A DNA stretch of 64,000 nucleotides from Halorubrum halophilum (GCF_000739595.1 NZ_BBJP01000014.1:47559-111558); one strand, 5' to 3'. Positions 23,288-33,777 are shown, counted from the first letter of the stretch. The notes: generated by a model not told the origin, from the sequence alone. Translations and numbers: made by a program.

Positions 23288-25495
23288 TCACTCGACGATG
23301 TCGGAGCCGCCCGCGGGGATGAACTCCTGTAGCTGGTCGGCGCTCGCGACCTTCCGGACGAACGACGTGTCGGCGAAGCGCCCCTTCAGCTCGCGGTACA
23401 CCATCATCGCGGCGTCGTTCTGCGCGTACATCCCGGGCTCCAGCGTGACGCTCGTCGCCGCGCGGTCGACGATTGCCGACGGCGGCCCGCCGATGGCCTG
23501 CGTGACGGGCTCGCACTGGACGCCGACGGCGATCCGACAGGGAACGTCCTCGAAGTAGGTGCGGTCGCCGCGGATCACGAAGCTCCCCTTCTCGATGTAC
23601 TCGCCGCTCTCGGGCGTCTTCGAGACCTGATCGGGCTCGACCATGTACGCGTCGCCCGCGCCGCGCCCGTCCTTCCAGTCCGACGAGTAGGAGACGGCGA
23701 ACTGCGCAGCCTCCCGCAGCGTCTCCTCCGAGAAATCAACCGGATCGGCCGACTCCGAGGGGCCCGCGGCCTTCAGGAGCGTCACCGGTCCCCCGTGCGC
23801 CTGCGTGTGGAAGAACCGGTCGTGTTTGCCCATGTATTTTTTCACCAGCTCCTCGTTCTGGTCGGCGTTGCGCCCGCCGATGACGAGGTAGCCCGTCGAG
23901 GTGTGGAACCACCGGAAGCGGTCGTACCAGTCGTCGGGGCTCCGGATCGGGATCGAGGCCCGCGAGAGCCAGTCGGTCTCGTACTCCTCCTCGTCGTCGC
24001 CGTCTTCTCCCTCACCGTCGCCACCGGGACTCTCGTCGTCGGCCGCCTCCTTCGCCTCCCACTCGGCCTTGCGCTCCTTGACCGCCTCCAGCTCCTTCCG
24101 GGTCGACTCGATCGCCTCCATCGCGCCCTCCTTCTTCCCCTCGATCCGCTTCGCCTCCTGGTAGAGCCGGTCGGCGTTGACCTCGACGCCCGCGCTCGCG
24201 TCGAGCTCGACTCGGGTCGTGTCTCCGTCGTCACCGTCGCCCTCGGTATCGAGCTCGACCGTCACCGTTCCCTCGCCGCCGTCGACGTCGACGACGGCTT
24301 CCGCCGCGGGGATCCCCTGCTCTGCGCCCGCCTCTAAGGTCTCCGCGATCTCGTCCCACGGGACCTCGTTCTCGCGGGCCTCCCGCACCGTCGAGAGCAC
24401 CTCGTCGACGAGGTCGTACCGGGCGTACAGCAGCTCCGCGCGCTCGCGCTCCGCCTCGGCCTGCTCCTCGAACCCCTCGATCGCCCCCTTCTGCTGTTCG
24501 ATGATCCGCTCCTGTTTGGCGATCTCCTCCTCGAAGTCAGGGCGGGAGGCGCTCGCGTCAGCGGGGGCCTCGCCCGCGTCGGTCTCCTCGCCTTCGAGCC
24601 GGTAGAAGTACTCGTCGACGGCGGCGTTAAACGAGTCGAAGCCGACGCTCGGCAGCCCCTCGTGCTCCGAGAGCGGGAAGGGCGTGACGTCGACGACGCG
24701 GGGGTCGCGGTCGTCATCACCGTTTTCCCCGTCTCCACCGTCGAGTTCCTCCTCGTACACCCGCGGGTCGATGTCGCCGGAGCGGAGCCGGTCGCCGATC
24801 CGTTCGAGCGCCTCGTGGAGCGCGCGGAGCTGGTCGTCGGTGGCCTCGTCGATCGGCGTCTCCTTCTCGACGCCAGCCCGGGTGCACACCTCCTCTGCGT
24901 AGAGCCCGCCGAGGTTGAGCTGCGTGGCGAGGGTTCGCACCACGTCGCTGTCCGACTCGCGCATGTGCCGTTTAAATCCGCCGAGGCTCACGTCGAGGGG
25001 GTTGAGCCGCGAGGCGGGGTACTCGTACTGCGACCCGGGCGCGACCGTCCGAGACTTGAGCCGGACGGTCTGCAGCGAGCCGACGACCTCGCCGGTCTCG
25101 TCGAGCGCGGCGACGTTGCCCTGCCCGAACAGCTCGGCGACGAGCGTCGTGTTCTCGTCCTCGCGCTCGAACTCGAAGGTGAGGATCCGGTCGAACTCGT
25201 ACTGCTCGACGCCCGCGAAGTCGGCGCCCGACATCCGGTTTCTGAGCATCTTCGCGAAGTTCGGCGGGCGACCCGGCGCGTCGGCGACGTTTTCGGCGTC
25301 CGCGACGTGGGCGCGTTTGATGTCGCCGACCTCGATCATGAGCTCGACGCGGCCGCGGTCGAAGTCGCGGAGCTTCAGCCGGAGCAGGTCGTCGTCGTAG
25401 AGGTACGCCTTGTCGACCTTCGCGCCCTCGTACCGATTGAGCTCGGTGACGAGGGCCGCGAGGTCGATGCTCGACAGCTCCCGCTTCTGGTCCAT
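23288..25495 (-). CDS. rqcH: archaeal RqcH (NFACT family ribosome quality-control factor)
   Basis: A 735-residue protein with NFACT-N domain (residues 1-250), helix-hairpin segment, long Glu/Lys/Arg-rich coiled coils (about 325-380 and 460-500), and NFACT-R (RFRWFHTSTGYLVIGGRNADQNE, HTQAHGGPVTLL) followed by an OB-like C-terminal part. Asp102-Arg103 (EFDRILTF) match the DR motif needed by Rqc2/RqcH for C-terminal tailing. It would bind stalled 50S-peptidyl-tRNA complexes and recruit Ala-tRNA. A Vms1-like hydrolase is encoded at 59099-60022. Two extra acidic insertions are haloarchaeal. Confidence 0.92.
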   Translation of the reverse strand: MDQKRELSSIDLAALVTELNRYEGAKVDKAYLYDDDLLRLKLRDFDRGRVELMIEVGDIKRAHVADAENVADAPGRPPNFAKMLRNRMSGADFAGVEQYEFDRILTFEFEREDENTTLVAELFGQGNVAALDETGEVVGSLQTVRLKSRTVAPGSQYEYPASRLNPLDVSLGGFKRHMRESDSDVVRTLATQLNLGGLYAEEVCTRAGVEKETPIDEATDDQLRALHEALERIGDRLRSGDIDPRVYEEELDGGDGENGDDDRDPRVVDVTPFPLSEHEGLPSVGFDSFNAAVDEYFYRLEGEETDAGEAPADASASRPDFEEEIAKQERIIEQQKGAIEGFEEQAEAERERAELLYARYDLVDEVLSTVREARENEVPWDEIAETLEAGAEQGIPAAEAVVDVDGGEGTVTVELDTEGDGDDGDTTRVELDASAGVEVNADRLYQEAKRIEGKKEGAMEAIESTRKELEAVKERKAEWEAKEAADDESPGGDGEGEDGDDEEEYETDWLSRASIPIRSPDDWYDRFRWFHTSTGYLVIGGRNADQNEELVKKYMGKHDRFFHTQAHGGPVTLLKAAGPSESADPVDFSEETLREAAQFAVSYSSDWKDGRGAGDAYMVEPDQVSKTPESGEYIEKGSFVIRGDRTYFEDVPCRIAVGVQCEPVTQAIGGPPSAIVDRAATSVTLEPGMYAQNDAAMMVYRELKGRFADTSFVRKVASADQLQEFIPAGGSDIVE

Positions 25496-25587
25496 ACGCG
25501 AAAGAGACAGCGGGCCCGGAAAAAGGCGTGTCGTTGTCGGTGCGGGCCGTCAGACGAGAGATCGGTCGCAGCCGGACCCGCCTACGC

Positions 25588-27345
25588 CTACAGCCGCTTC
25601 GACACGTACGGCCCGTCTTGGTGGTAGCCGAGCTTGTTCCGGTAGTACTCCCGGGCGCCGATCCCCGAGATGATCGCCAGCTTGCGGTAGCCGGCGTCGC
25701 GGGCCATCTCCTCGGCGCGTTCGAGCAGCTTGGTGCCGTACCCCTGGTGCTGCCAGTCGCCGTCGCCGCCGATGGCGACCTCGCTGCCGTACACGTGCAG
25801 TTCGCGGATCAGCGCGGCGTCCTCCAGCTCGCGGCGGATCGCGTCGTCTTCGGTCCCCGGCGCACCGGGCTGGTCGGGCGCGAACGATGGGAAGCGCAGG
25901 CGACAGAATCCGACGAGCAGGTCGCGAACGGGGTCCTCGAAGGAGATGAAGTGTTCCGTCCCGCCGCCGGCCTCGTACGTGAGCACGTCGAGCACCACGT
26001 CGTCCGGGTCCGGGTCGGCGTCGTTGTGGCCAACCTCGCGGGCGCGGATGTCGCGCTGGGTAATGCCCTTCTCCTCGGCCCGCTGGTCGGCGAGCTGTCG
26101 GAGGTTCGACTTCCAGACGCCCCCCTCGATGAAGTCGGCGGGGATGTCGCGCTGGACGCGCTGGAGGCGGGTGTACTTCGGGATGTGGTCCATCGCCTCG
26201 GCGACCACGTCGGCCGCCTCCTCGTTCGAGAGCGGCTCGAACGAGTCCTGGCGCCACCGGTCGTACACCCGGGTCCCCTCGACGACGAGCGTCGGATAAA
26301 TTTTGAGGTAGTCCGGCCGCCAGTCCGGGTTCTCGAAGATCTGTCGGAAGTCCTCGATACACATCTCTCGCGTCATCCCCGGCTGGCCCGGCATCATGTG
26401 GAAGCCGACCTTGAACGCGGCGTCGCGCAGCCGGCGGTTGGCGCTGCGGGAGGCCTCGTTTCCGTGGCCGCGGTGCATCTCGCGGTTTATCCGCTCGTAG
26501 GTGGTCTGGACGCCAACCTCGACTTTGGTGCCGCCCAGGTCGAGCATGCGGTCGATCTGCTCGGGGTCGCACCAGTCCGGCTTCGTCTCGAACGTCGTCC
26601 CGATGTTGCGGATCTCGTTGGTCTCGTTCTCCGCGATCACGTCCTCCAGGTACTCGAACTCGGTCTCCTCGGGGGCGGGCGCGAACGACTCCCCCTCGGC
26701 CGGCTCCGGCTCCTTCTCGAGGTCGTAGTCGTTCATCGCCTGCAGGGCGCGCTTCACGAACCACTCCTGGTAGTCGTGCGAGCGCGCGGTCATCGTCCCG
26801 CCCATCAGGATCAGCTCCACCTTGTCGACCGGGTGGCCGATCTTCCGGAGCTGTTCGAGCCGGAGGGTCACCTGCCCGTAGGGGTCGTAGTCGTTCTGCT
26901 CGCCCCGTGCCGCCGCGGGCTCGTGGCCCGTGTACGACTGCGCCGAGGAGAACTCCGAGGCCGGCCCGCCGGGACAGTAGAGGCACTTCCCGTGCGGGCA
27001 GAGCTTCGGCGAGGTCATGATCGCGACCGGGGAGACGCCGGAGGCGGTCCGGACCGGCTTCCGCTGTACGACCTCGATCACGTCGTCGCGGGCCTCCGTG
27101 GGCGCGTGGTCCAGTATCTCGGTGTTCTTCGGCACCTTCGGGGAGCCGAACTCCGAGCAGGCGTCGAGCTTGGCGGACTCCAGATCGTCGCGGTCGATCT
27201 CGCCGGCGAGGATCCGGTCGACGAGGTGCTCGCAGGTCCGGACGAAGGCCTCGGGCTCGGCGTCGGTCGCCTCACCGCCGGACTCCGCCCCGGCGTCGCC
27301 GCCCTCGCTCTCGGCGTCCGCGTCACCTGCCGCGTCGGTACTCAT
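25588..27345 (-). CDS. elp3: Elp3-type tRNA uridine(34) carboxymethyl transferase
   Basis: A 585-residue radical-SAM/acetyltransferase fusion. Cluster cysteines are Cys116, Cys121 and Cys124 (CPHGKCLYC); SAM-domain blocks YTGHEPAA and ILMGGTMTAR follow; the C-terminal GNAT domain begins near 440 and includes GDGDWQHQGYGTKLLERAEEMA. It makes cm5U34 precursors from acetyl-CoA. No other Elongator subunits are present, as in archaea generally. It ends 90 bp upstream of rqcH on the same strand, so both may be expressed together for translation fidelity. Confidence 0.94.
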   Translation of the reverse strand: MSTDAAGDADAESEGGDAGAESGGEATDAEPEAFVRTCEHLVDRILAGEIDRDDLESAKLDACSEFGSPKVPKNTEILDHAPTEARDDVIEVVQRKPVRTASGVSPVAIMTSPKLCPHGKCLYCPGGPASEFSSAQSYTGHEPAAARGEQNDYDPYGQVTLRLEQLRKIGHPVDKVELILMGGTMTARSHDYQEWFVKRALQAMNDYDLEKEPEPAEGESFAPAPEETEFEYLEDVIAENETNEIRNIGTTFETKPDWCDPEQIDRMLDLGGTKVEVGVQTTYERINREMHRGHGNEASRSANRRLRDAAFKVGFHMMPGQPGMTREMCIEDFRQIFENPDWRPDYLKIYPTLVVEGTRVYDRWRQDSFEPLSNEEAADVVAEAMDHIPKYTRLQRVQRDIPADFIEGGVWKSNLRQLADQRAEEKGITQRDIRAREVGHNDADPDPDDVVLDVLTYEAGGGTEHFISFEDPVRDLLVGFCRLRFPSFAPDQPGAPGTEDDAIRRELEDAALIRELHVYGSEVAIGGDGDWQHQGYGTKLLERAEEMARDAGYRKLAIISGIGAREYYRNKLGYHQDGPYVSKRL

Positions 27346-27423
27346 TACCCTTCGATCGACGTGTTTCGCGGTTAAGCGTGTCGCACCCGCGTCCAGTGGA
27401 GACCGTCGAACCGCCCACCCAAG

Positions 27424-27432
27424 AATATATTA
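27424..27432 (+). promoter_or_regulatory. TATA-like promoter of thiC
   Basis: AATATATTA box about 25 nt upstream of the thiC ATG in a short AT-rich divergent region shared with elp3. No TPP riboswitch is visible; with so short a leader there is no room for one. Control by a protein such as ThiR would fit what is known of haloarchaea. Confidence 0.55.
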
Positions 27433-27456
27433 ACTAGTGGTATAACTGAGTAATCA

Positions 27457-28905
27457 ATGGCGGCGACACAGATCCAGCGGGCCCGAGACGGAGAGATCAC
27501 GCCCGCGATGGAGCGCGTGGCGGAGCGAGAGAACTGCGAACCCGAGTTCGTCCGTCGGCAGGTCGCCGACGGGCAGGCGGTGATCCCGAACAACCACGCC
27601 CACGACGCGCTCGATCCGATGATCATCGGCAGGGAGTTCTCGACGAAAGTCAACGCCAACATCGGCAACAGCGAGTCGACCAGCGACCTCGACGCGGAAC
27701 TCCGGAAGCTCCACGCCGCGGTTCACTACGGCGCCGACACCGTCATGGACCTCTCGACGGGCGAGCGATTGGACGAGACCCGCGAGGCGAACGTCGCGTA
27801 CTCGCCGGTGCCGATCGGAACGGTCCCGATATACGAGGCGGTGAAGCGGGCGGACGCCCCGGCCGCGATCACCCACGAGCTACTGCTCGACGTGATCGAG
27901 AAACAGGCCGAGCAGGGCGTCGACTACATGACGATCCACGCGGGCGTGCTGCTGGAGCACCTGCCGCTGACCGACGGTCGCACGACCGGGATCGTCTCCC
28001 GCGGCGGCTCCATCCTCGCGCAGTGGATCGAGGAGAACGGGACGCAGAACCCCCTGTACGCGAAGTTCGAGGAGATCTGCGAGATCCTCGCGGAACACGA
28101 CGTGACGGTCTCGCTCGGCGACGGCCTCCGTCCCGGCTGTCTCGCCGACGCGAGCGACGAGGCGCAGTTCGCCGAGCTCGACACCCTCGGCGAGCTGACT
28201 CGCGTCGCGTGGGACCACGGCGTGCAGGTGATGGTGGAGGGCCCCGGCCACGTCCCGATGGACGAGATCGCCGACAACGTCGACCGGCAGCAGGAAGTGT
28301 GCGACGGCGCGCCGTTCTACGTGCTCGGGCCGCTCGTGACCGACATCGCTCCCGGCTACGACCACATCACGAGCGCGATCGGCGCGACCGAGGCGGCGCG
28401 TGCGGGCGCGGCGATGCTCTGCTACGTCACGCCGAAGGAACACCTCGGGCTCCCCGACGCTGAGGACGTGCGAGACGGCCTCGCGGCGTACCGGATCGCC
28501 GCCCACGCCGCCGACGTCGCCAACGGGCTTCCGGGCGCGCGCGACTGGGACGACGCCCTCTCGGAGGCGCGCTACGAGTTCGACTGGGCCCGGCAGTTCG
28601 ACCTCGCGCTCGATCCCGACCGCGCGCGGTCCTCCCACGATCAGACGCTCCCCGGGGACAACTACAAGGAGGCGCGGTTCTGCTCGATGTGCGGCGCGGA
28701 GTTCTGCTCGATGCGCATCGATCAGGACGCCCGAGACGCGGACGGCGAGATGGGCGCCATCGACGGCGAGACCGACCTCGACGCGTCTGCCGCCGCCGCG
28801 GTGAACCTGCCCCCGGTCGGATCGCACGACACCGACCGCGTTCCGGACGAGATCGAGATCGACGGCGTCACGTTCACGCCGGAAACGGGGCACGCCGACG
28901 ACTGA
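27457..28905 (+). CDS. thiC: phosphomethylpyrimidine synthase
   Basis: A 482-residue radical-SAM ThiC that rearranges aminoimidazole ribotide to HMP-P for thiamine synthesis. [26 protein letters not shown] and [13 protein letters not shown] are family blocks; the C-terminal cluster motif CSMCGAEFC provides the three iron-sulfur ligands. Slightly acidic C-terminal extension after it. Leaderless promoter, single gene. Confidence 0.96.
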   Translation: MAATQIQRARDGEITPAMERVAERENCEPEFVRRQVADGQAVIPNNHAHDALDPMIIGREFSTKVNANIGNSESTSDLDAELRKLHAAVHYGADTVMDLSTGERLDETREANVAYSPVPIGTVPIYEAVKRADAPAAITHELLLDVIEKQAEQGVDYMTIHAGVLLEHLPLTDGRTTGIVSRGGSILAQWIEENGTQNPLYAKFEEICEILAEHDVTVSLGDGLRPGCLADASDEAQFAELDTLGELTRVAWDHGVQVMVEGPGHVPMDEIADNVDRQQEVCDGAPFYVLGPLVTDIAPGYDHITSAIGATEAARAGAAMLCYVTPKEHLGLPDAEDVRDGLAAYRIAAHAADVANGLPGARDWDDALSEARYEFDWARQFDLALDPDRARSSHDQTLPGDNYKEARFCSMCGAEFCSMRIDQDARDADGEMGAIDGETDLDASAAAAVNLPPVGSHDTDRVPDEIEIDGVTFTPETGHADD

Positions 28906-28993
28906 TTCGCCATCGGCCGTCGCTCTTGAACGTCCCTCGCCGTCGTCGACCGGATCCGCCCGTTTTAGGTCGACCGGACCGAACCACGAGAGC

Positions 28994-30511
28994 GTGCTAC
29001 GCAAGGACCTCCTGCGCGTCTCCCGGGCCGGCGGCGGGTACCGCCCGCGCTTCGCGACCCGCGAACACCGCCCGCTCGCGGCGCGCGTCCTCGGGACCTT
29101 CGAGTCCCACGTCGGTGAGCGACGCGGCGACCTCGACGACGCGCTGGCGGCGCTGGAGGCCGACGCCGCCGAGTCCGGCGGCGACTTCAAGCTCGTCCGG
29201 GGACTCGCCGCGCTCGTCGAACGCGAGTGCGCCTTCGAGACGCGGGCGCCGGTCCCGCCGCGTCGCGTCCGGCGGGCCGCGTTCGAGGCCGCGGAGGCGG
29301 TGGGGGTCGCGAGCGAGGCGGAACGCGAGACCGCGGTCGACCGCGCCGCCGACGCGCTCGGGATCGACCCCGGCGACGTGGAGGCGTCGCTGTACGCCGA
29401 CCGCGGCGTCAACGAGGTCCTCGTCGACGCCGACGTGCGGTGGGGCCCCGACTCGCTCTTGGAGCAGTACGACCTCTCCTTAGCCCAGACCGCGCTGTTC
29501 GACGCCACCGAGGTCCGGGTGCGGTCGAACGACCCGAAGCGGCTCGTCTCCGCGGTGAAGCGGCTCCGACTGATGTACGAGGTGGAGAAGACTCCCGAGG
29601 GCCGCGAGCTCGTCGTCACCGGTCCCGACGCCTTGTTCTCGCGCACCCGACGCTACGGGACCGCGTTCGCGAGACTGCTCCGGACGGTCGCGGAGTCCGC
29701 GGACTGGTCGCTGGAGGCGACGATAGACGACCGCGGCCGCGAGCGCACGATGCGCCTCTCCGACGGCGACGTGACGGTTCCGGGCGTCGAGCCGGTCGCC
29801 GAGCCCGACTTCGACAGCGGCGTCGAGGCCGACTTCGCCGGGCGGTTCCGCGGGCTCGACCTCGACTGGACGCTCGTGCGCGAGCCGGAACCCCTCGAAA
29901 CCGGAACGCGGGTGATGATCCCCGACTTCGCGTTCGACTACGACCACGCCGACTTCCGGCTGTTCTTCGAGGTGATGGGCTTCTGGACCCCCGAGTACGT
30001 CGAGAAGAAGCTCGGCCAGCTCGCGGAGGTGGAGGACGTGGATCTCTTGGTCGCCGTCGACGAGAGCCTCGGCGTCGGCGAGGAGATCGCCGCCCGCGAC
30101 CACCGCGTGGTGAGCTACTCGGGAACGGTCCGCGTGAAAGCGATCGTCGACGTGCTCCGCGAGTACGAGGCCGAGTTCGTCGCCGACGCGGCCGCCGACC
30201 TCCCCGAGTCGCTGTCGCCGGACGCGGACGCGATCGGCCTCGACGACCTCGCCGACGAATACGGCGTGAGCGTCGAGGCGATCGAGGGCAAGTCGTTCCC
30301 GGACCACGAGCGGGTCGGTCGGTCCCTCGTGCGGCCCGCGGTGCTGGAGGCGGCGGGCGAGGAACTGGCGGTCGGCACGGCGCTCACGGAGGCCGAGTCG
30401 ATCCTCGACGGCCGCGGGATCGACGACGCGAGCGCCGCGCTCTCGCGGCTCGGGTTCCGGGTCGAGTGGGAGGGGCTCAGTGGCGGGACGCTGCGAGAGA
30501 AGGGAAAGTGA
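28994..30511 (+). CDS. bax1: Bax1-like DUF790 nuclease, XPB partner
   Basis: A 505-residue protein starting with GTG. It matches the archaeal DUF790 family, including Bax1, a nuclease that binds XPB: N-terminal helical domain, central LYADRGVNEVLVDADVRWGPDSLLEQYDL block, and a C-terminal nuclease-like domain (VMIPDFAFDYD, FRLFFEVMGFWTPEYVEKKL), where Asp and Glu form a PD-(D/E)xK-type site. It is convergent with the XPB helicase gene, 43 bp between stops. Role: probably DNA repair with XPB. Confidence 0.88.
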   Translation: MLRKDLLRVSRAGGGYRPRFATREHRPLAARVLGTFESHVGERRGDLDDALAALEADAAESGGDFKLVRGLAALVERECAFETRAPVPPRRVRRAAFEAAEAVGVASEAERETAVDRAADALGIDPGDVEASLYADRGVNEVLVDADVRWGPDSLLEQYDLSLAQTALFDATEVRVRSNDPKRLVSAVKRLRLMYEVEKTPEGRELVVTGPDALFSRTRRYGTAFARLLRTVAESADWSLEATIDDRGRERTMRLSDGDVTVPGVEPVAEPDFDSGVEADFAGRFRGLDLDWTLVREPEPLETGTRVMIPDFAFDYDHADFRLFFEVMGFWTPEYVEKKLGQLAEVEDVDLLVAVDESLGVGEEIAARDHRVVSYSGTVRVKAIVDVLREYEAEFVADAAADLPESLSPDADAIGLDDLADEYGVSVEAIEGKSFPDHERVGRSLVRPAVLEAAGEELAVGTALTEAESILDGRGIDDASAALSRLGFRVEWEGLSGGTLREKGK

Positions 30512-30554
30512 ACTACCCAACCACGCGATCGACAGCGCCGTCGGCCGACACCGC

Positions 30555-31952
30555 TTACCGTCGTCGGCTCGCGACCCGCTCCTCGGCCGTCTCCGCGCTG
30601 ACGACCTCGTAGAGGATCGCTCGTCCCCCGTCCTCCTTCGGACGGAGGACTCGCCCGAGCCGCTGCGTGAACTCCCGCTCGCTGCCCGACCCGGAGAGGA
30701 CGACCGCGACGTTCGCGTCGGGCACGTCGACGCCCTCATCGAGGACGTTGGCGGCGACGACTCGACCGTAGGTCCCCTCGCGGAAGCGCTCCAGAACCTC
30801 GCGGCGCTCCTTCGCCCCCGTCTCGGCGGTGATCGCGGGCAGCAGGAACCGCTCGGAGAGCCGGTAGACGAGGTCGGTGTGAGCGGTGAACACGATCACC
30901 CGGTCGTCGCGATGGCGGTCGAGGATCGACTCGAGTCGGTCGATCTTCCGGCGCGCATTCATCATGATCTCCCGGGCCTCGTTCTTCGCCAGCAGCGCCT
31001 CGCGGGCGGCCGGGTCGTTGCCGGAGCGCTTCACGAGTTCTCGGTAGTCGCTCCCGCTCGTGAACGTGATCCCCGCGTCGCGGACGTACTCGACGAAGGT
31101 GCCCTGCTTCTCGTCGTAGCGCTCGCGCTCGTCCGGCGTCAGCTCCACTTCGATCCGGCGGATGTCGTACGGCGCGAGGTGGTCGCCCGCGAGGTCGTCG
31201 GCGTCGAGCGAATACACGCGGTCGCCGATCAGCTCCGCGACCGTTTCGTGGGCGCCGTCGGGGCGCTCGAACGTCGCTGTCAACCCGAGCCGCGCGGGCG
31301 CCGCGAGCAGCCGCGCAGCGTCCCGATACCCCTCGCCGCCGAGGTGGTGGACCTCGTCGAAGACGACGAACTCGAAGGCGTCGCCCACGTCCTCGGCCTT
31401 CAGGTACGCCGAGTCGTACGTCGACACCGTGATCGCCTCGCGGCGCTGCTCGCCGCCGCCGAACCGACCGATCGGCGCGTCGAACTCCGCCTCCAGCTCC
31501 CGCTGCCACTGGTCCAAGAGGTCGACCGTGGGAACCACCACGAGCGTCGGTACGCCCAGTTCGACCATCGCGCGGATCGCGATCACGGTCTTGCCGGCTC
31601 CGGTCGGGAGTTCGATCACGCCGCGGTCGCCGGCGTCGCGCCACGCGTCGAGCGCCTCGCGCTGGTACTCGCGGAGGTCGTAGTCGGTCGAGAGGCCGTC
31701 GTCGAGCCCCGCGTCCGCTCCCGCGCGGTCGCTCGCGTCCAGCACGCGGTCCTCGACGTTCGCCCCGGCGACCTCCAGGGCTCGGCGGATCGCGGCGTAG
31801 CGGTGGGCCGGCGCGCGACCCGTCCCGGAACGCGGATCGCTCTCGACGCCGGGGAGCGGCGGGAGCGACGCCAGGGCGTCGCCGTCGGTGGGAGCCTCCA
31901 CCCGGGGGGCGACCCGGATCGTCCCGTTCTCGTAGGTCAGCCGGACGTCCAT
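30555..31952 (-). CDS. XPB/Rad25-type DNA helicase
   Basis: A 465-residue superfamily 2 helicase of archaeal XPB type. Damage-recognition-like N-terminus, then QREALDAW, Walker A LPTGAGKT, motif II DEVHH (not DEAH, typical of XPB), GLTATFERPDG, the RED-like region and thumb, then motif VI QRLGRVLRPK. It unwinds DNA around lesions together with Bax1, encoded by the convergent neighbour. Start is the ATG at 31952. Confidence 0.92.
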   Translation of the reverse strand: MDVRLTYENGTIRVAPRVEAPTDGDALASLPPLPGVESDPRSGTGRAPAHRYAAIRRALEVAGANVEDRVLDASDRAGADAGLDDGLSTDYDLREYQREALDAWRDAGDRGVIELPTGAGKTVIAIRAMVELGVPTLVVVPTVDLLDQWQRELEAEFDAPIGRFGGGEQRREAITVSTYDSAYLKAEDVGDAFEFVVFDEVHHLGGEGYRDAARLLAAPARLGLTATFERPDGAHETVAELIGDRVYSLDADDLAGDHLAPYDIRRIEVELTPDERERYDEKQGTFVEYVRDAGITFTSGSDYRELVKRSGNDPAAREALLAKNEAREIMMNARRKIDRLESILDRHRDDRVIVFTAHTDLVYRLSERFLLPAITAETGAKERREVLERFREGTYGRVVAANVLDEGVDVPDANVAVVLSGSGSEREFTQRLGRVLRPKEDGGRAILYEVVSAETAEERVASRRR

Positions 31953-32074
31953 CGCCGGACGTTGCCGACCGACTTACAAAGGGTCACCGCCTCCGTCCGC
32001 CGCGCGCGGACGAAAGTCGCTCCCCGCGCGGCGACGGCGACGCCCCCAAGTGCCTCGCTCCGAAACGGGCGACC

Positions 32075-32443
32075 ATGAGTCTCATCGGATCGGCCGTCAC
32101 CTTCGTCGTCAGCCTGCTCGTCGGCGGGCTGGCAATCTTCATCGCCGCCGCGGTCGTCACCGGCACCCGCGACTACGGCCACGCCGTGTTCACGGCGCTC
32201 GTGGGCGCGGTCGTCTGGGGGCTCACCGCCTTCTTCCTCTCGTGGGTCCCGCTGGTCGGCGAGTTCTTCCCGCTTCTCGCGTGGATCTGGGTCATCCGGG
32301 CGCGCTACGGTACCTCGTGGGTCCACGCGGGGATCATCGGGTTCGTCGCGTGGGCGTCGGCGGTGCTCGTGCTGGCCGTGCTCCCGTTCGCGGGGGTCGA
32401 CGCGGTCGGCGTGCCCTTCGTCCGGTCGCTCGGCGCGATCTGA
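32075..32443 (+). CDS. small four-helix membrane protein, unknown function
   Basis: A 122-residue protein, almost entirely hydrophobic, with about four membrane helices and short loops (GTRDYGHAV, RARYGTSWVHAG). No family recognised with certainty. Stand-alone gene between XPB and the phosphate permease. Confidence 0.6.
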   Translation: MSLIGSAVTFVVSLLVGGLAIFIAAAVVTGTRDYGHAVFTALVGAVVWGLTAFFLSWVPLVGEFFPLLAWIWVIRARYGTSWVHAGIIGFVAWASAVLVLAVLPFAGVDAVGVPFVRSLGAI

Positions 32444-32565
32444 TCGACACTGTGGCGGGCAGATAGCCGGCTCGTTGGTTCCGCCTCGGACTCGTCGGGG
32501 GAACGTTTAATCACCGCCTCCGCCGAAGTGGGTGACATGGCTCGAACCCCCGTCAGCGGAGGACG

Positions 32566-33777
32566 GTGAGCGTGGCGGGTGCCGTCTTCTGGGCGCTCGT
32601 GGTGCTGGCGACGCTCACCAGCCTCGCCACGGCGTGGACGCTCGGTGCCAACAGCAACTCGCCGCCGTTCGCGCCGGCGATCGGTGCCAACGCCATCTCG
32701 ACGATGCGAGCGGCTTTCCTCATCGGCATCCTCGCCGCGCTCGGCGCGCTCACGCAGGGCGGAGCGATCTCCGAGACGGTGGGGGCGGGACTTATAAACG
32801 GGGTCCAGATAACGTCGCTGGCGGCGACGGCTGGGCTGCTGACGGCGACCGGGTTCATGGCCTTCGGCGTCTACACCGGCTACCCGGTCCCGGCGGCGTT
32901 CGCGACGACGGGCGCGATGGTCGGCGTCGGGCTCTCGCTCGGCGGCGACCCCGCCATCGACACCTACCGCCGGATCGCGCTCTTCTGGGCGCTCGTCCCT
33001 CCCGTTTCGGGCGGGCTCGCCTATCTCACCGCCACCGTCCTCCGACGCGACGACATCCCGGAGACGGTCGGTGTTCCGTTGCTCGCGGCCGTCGTCGGCG
33101 GCATCATCGCCAACGTCCAACTGGGCGTCATCCCGTCGCCGCCCGACGCGAGCCAGAGCTCCGTCGCGGGGTTCCTCGCGCGACAGGTCGAGACGCCGAC
33201 GGCCGCCGGCGTCGACCCCGTCGTGGTGCTTGTCACGCTGGCGGCCGCCGCGGCGTGGTTCGTGCTCATTCGCCGGCGGACCCAGGCGTCGGTCGAGGGC
33301 GGTATCCGGACGTTCCTCATCGTCCTCGGGAGCGTCGTCGCCTTCTCCAGCGGCGGCAGTCAGGTCGGGCTGGCAACCGGTCCGCTCGAGAACCTCTACG
33401 GGGTCGAGCTCGGGGTGCCCGGAATCGTCCTGCTCGCGCTCGGCGCGACCGGCATCCTCGCGGGCGCGTGGATGGGGGCGCCCAAACTGCTCCAGGCGAC
33501 CTCGCGCGAGTACGCGCAGTTGGGAGTCAGGCGCTCCATCGCCGCGCTGGTCCCTGGCTTCATTATCGCGCAGCTGGCGATCTCGCTGGGGATCCCGATC
33601 TCGTTCAACAACATCATCATCTCCGGCGTCATCGGCGGGGGACTCGCCGGCGGTTCGGCCGGCGTGTCTCGTCGGAAGATCGGGGTCACCCTCGCGTTCT
33701 GGCTCATCACGCTCGTCGCCTCGATTGCGATCGGGTTCGGGCTCTACAAGGTCTTCGCCGCGGTGCTGGGCGGGTGA
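32566..33777 (+). CDS. PiT family inorganic phosphate transporter
   Basis: A 403-residue permease with about ten helices and the two PiT signature repeats: GANSNSPPFAPAIGANAIST near the N-terminus and SFNNIIISGVIGGGLAGG near the C-terminus. It should import phosphate with H+ or Na+. GTG at 32566 is given, but GTG at 32572 has a better distance (9 nt) to the GGAGG at 32558-32562 and removes only two residues. Confidence 0.87.
   Translation: MSVAGAVFWALVVLATLTSLATAWTLGANSNSPPFAPAIGANAISTMRAAFLIGILAALGALTQGGAISETVGAGLINGVQITSLAATAGLLTATGFMAFGVYTGYPVPAAFATTGAMVGVGLSLGGDPAIDTYRRIALFWALVPPVSGGLAYLTATVLRRDDIPETVGVPLLAAVVGGIIANVQLGVIPSPPDASQSSVAGFLARQVETPTAAGVDPVVVLVTLAAAAAWFVLIRRRTQASVEGGIRTFLIVLGSVVAFSSGGSQVGLATGPLENLYGVELGVPGIVLLALGATGILAGAWMGAPKLLQATSREYAQLGVRRSIAALVPGFIIAQLAISLGIPISFNNIIISGVIGGGLAGGSAGVSRRKIGVTLAFWLITLVASIAIGFGLYKVFAAVLGG

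Noticed and set aside
27346..27456. TPP riboswitch upstream of thiC
   Set aside because: The transcript appears leaderless, and no conserved TPP-aptamer motifs are present.
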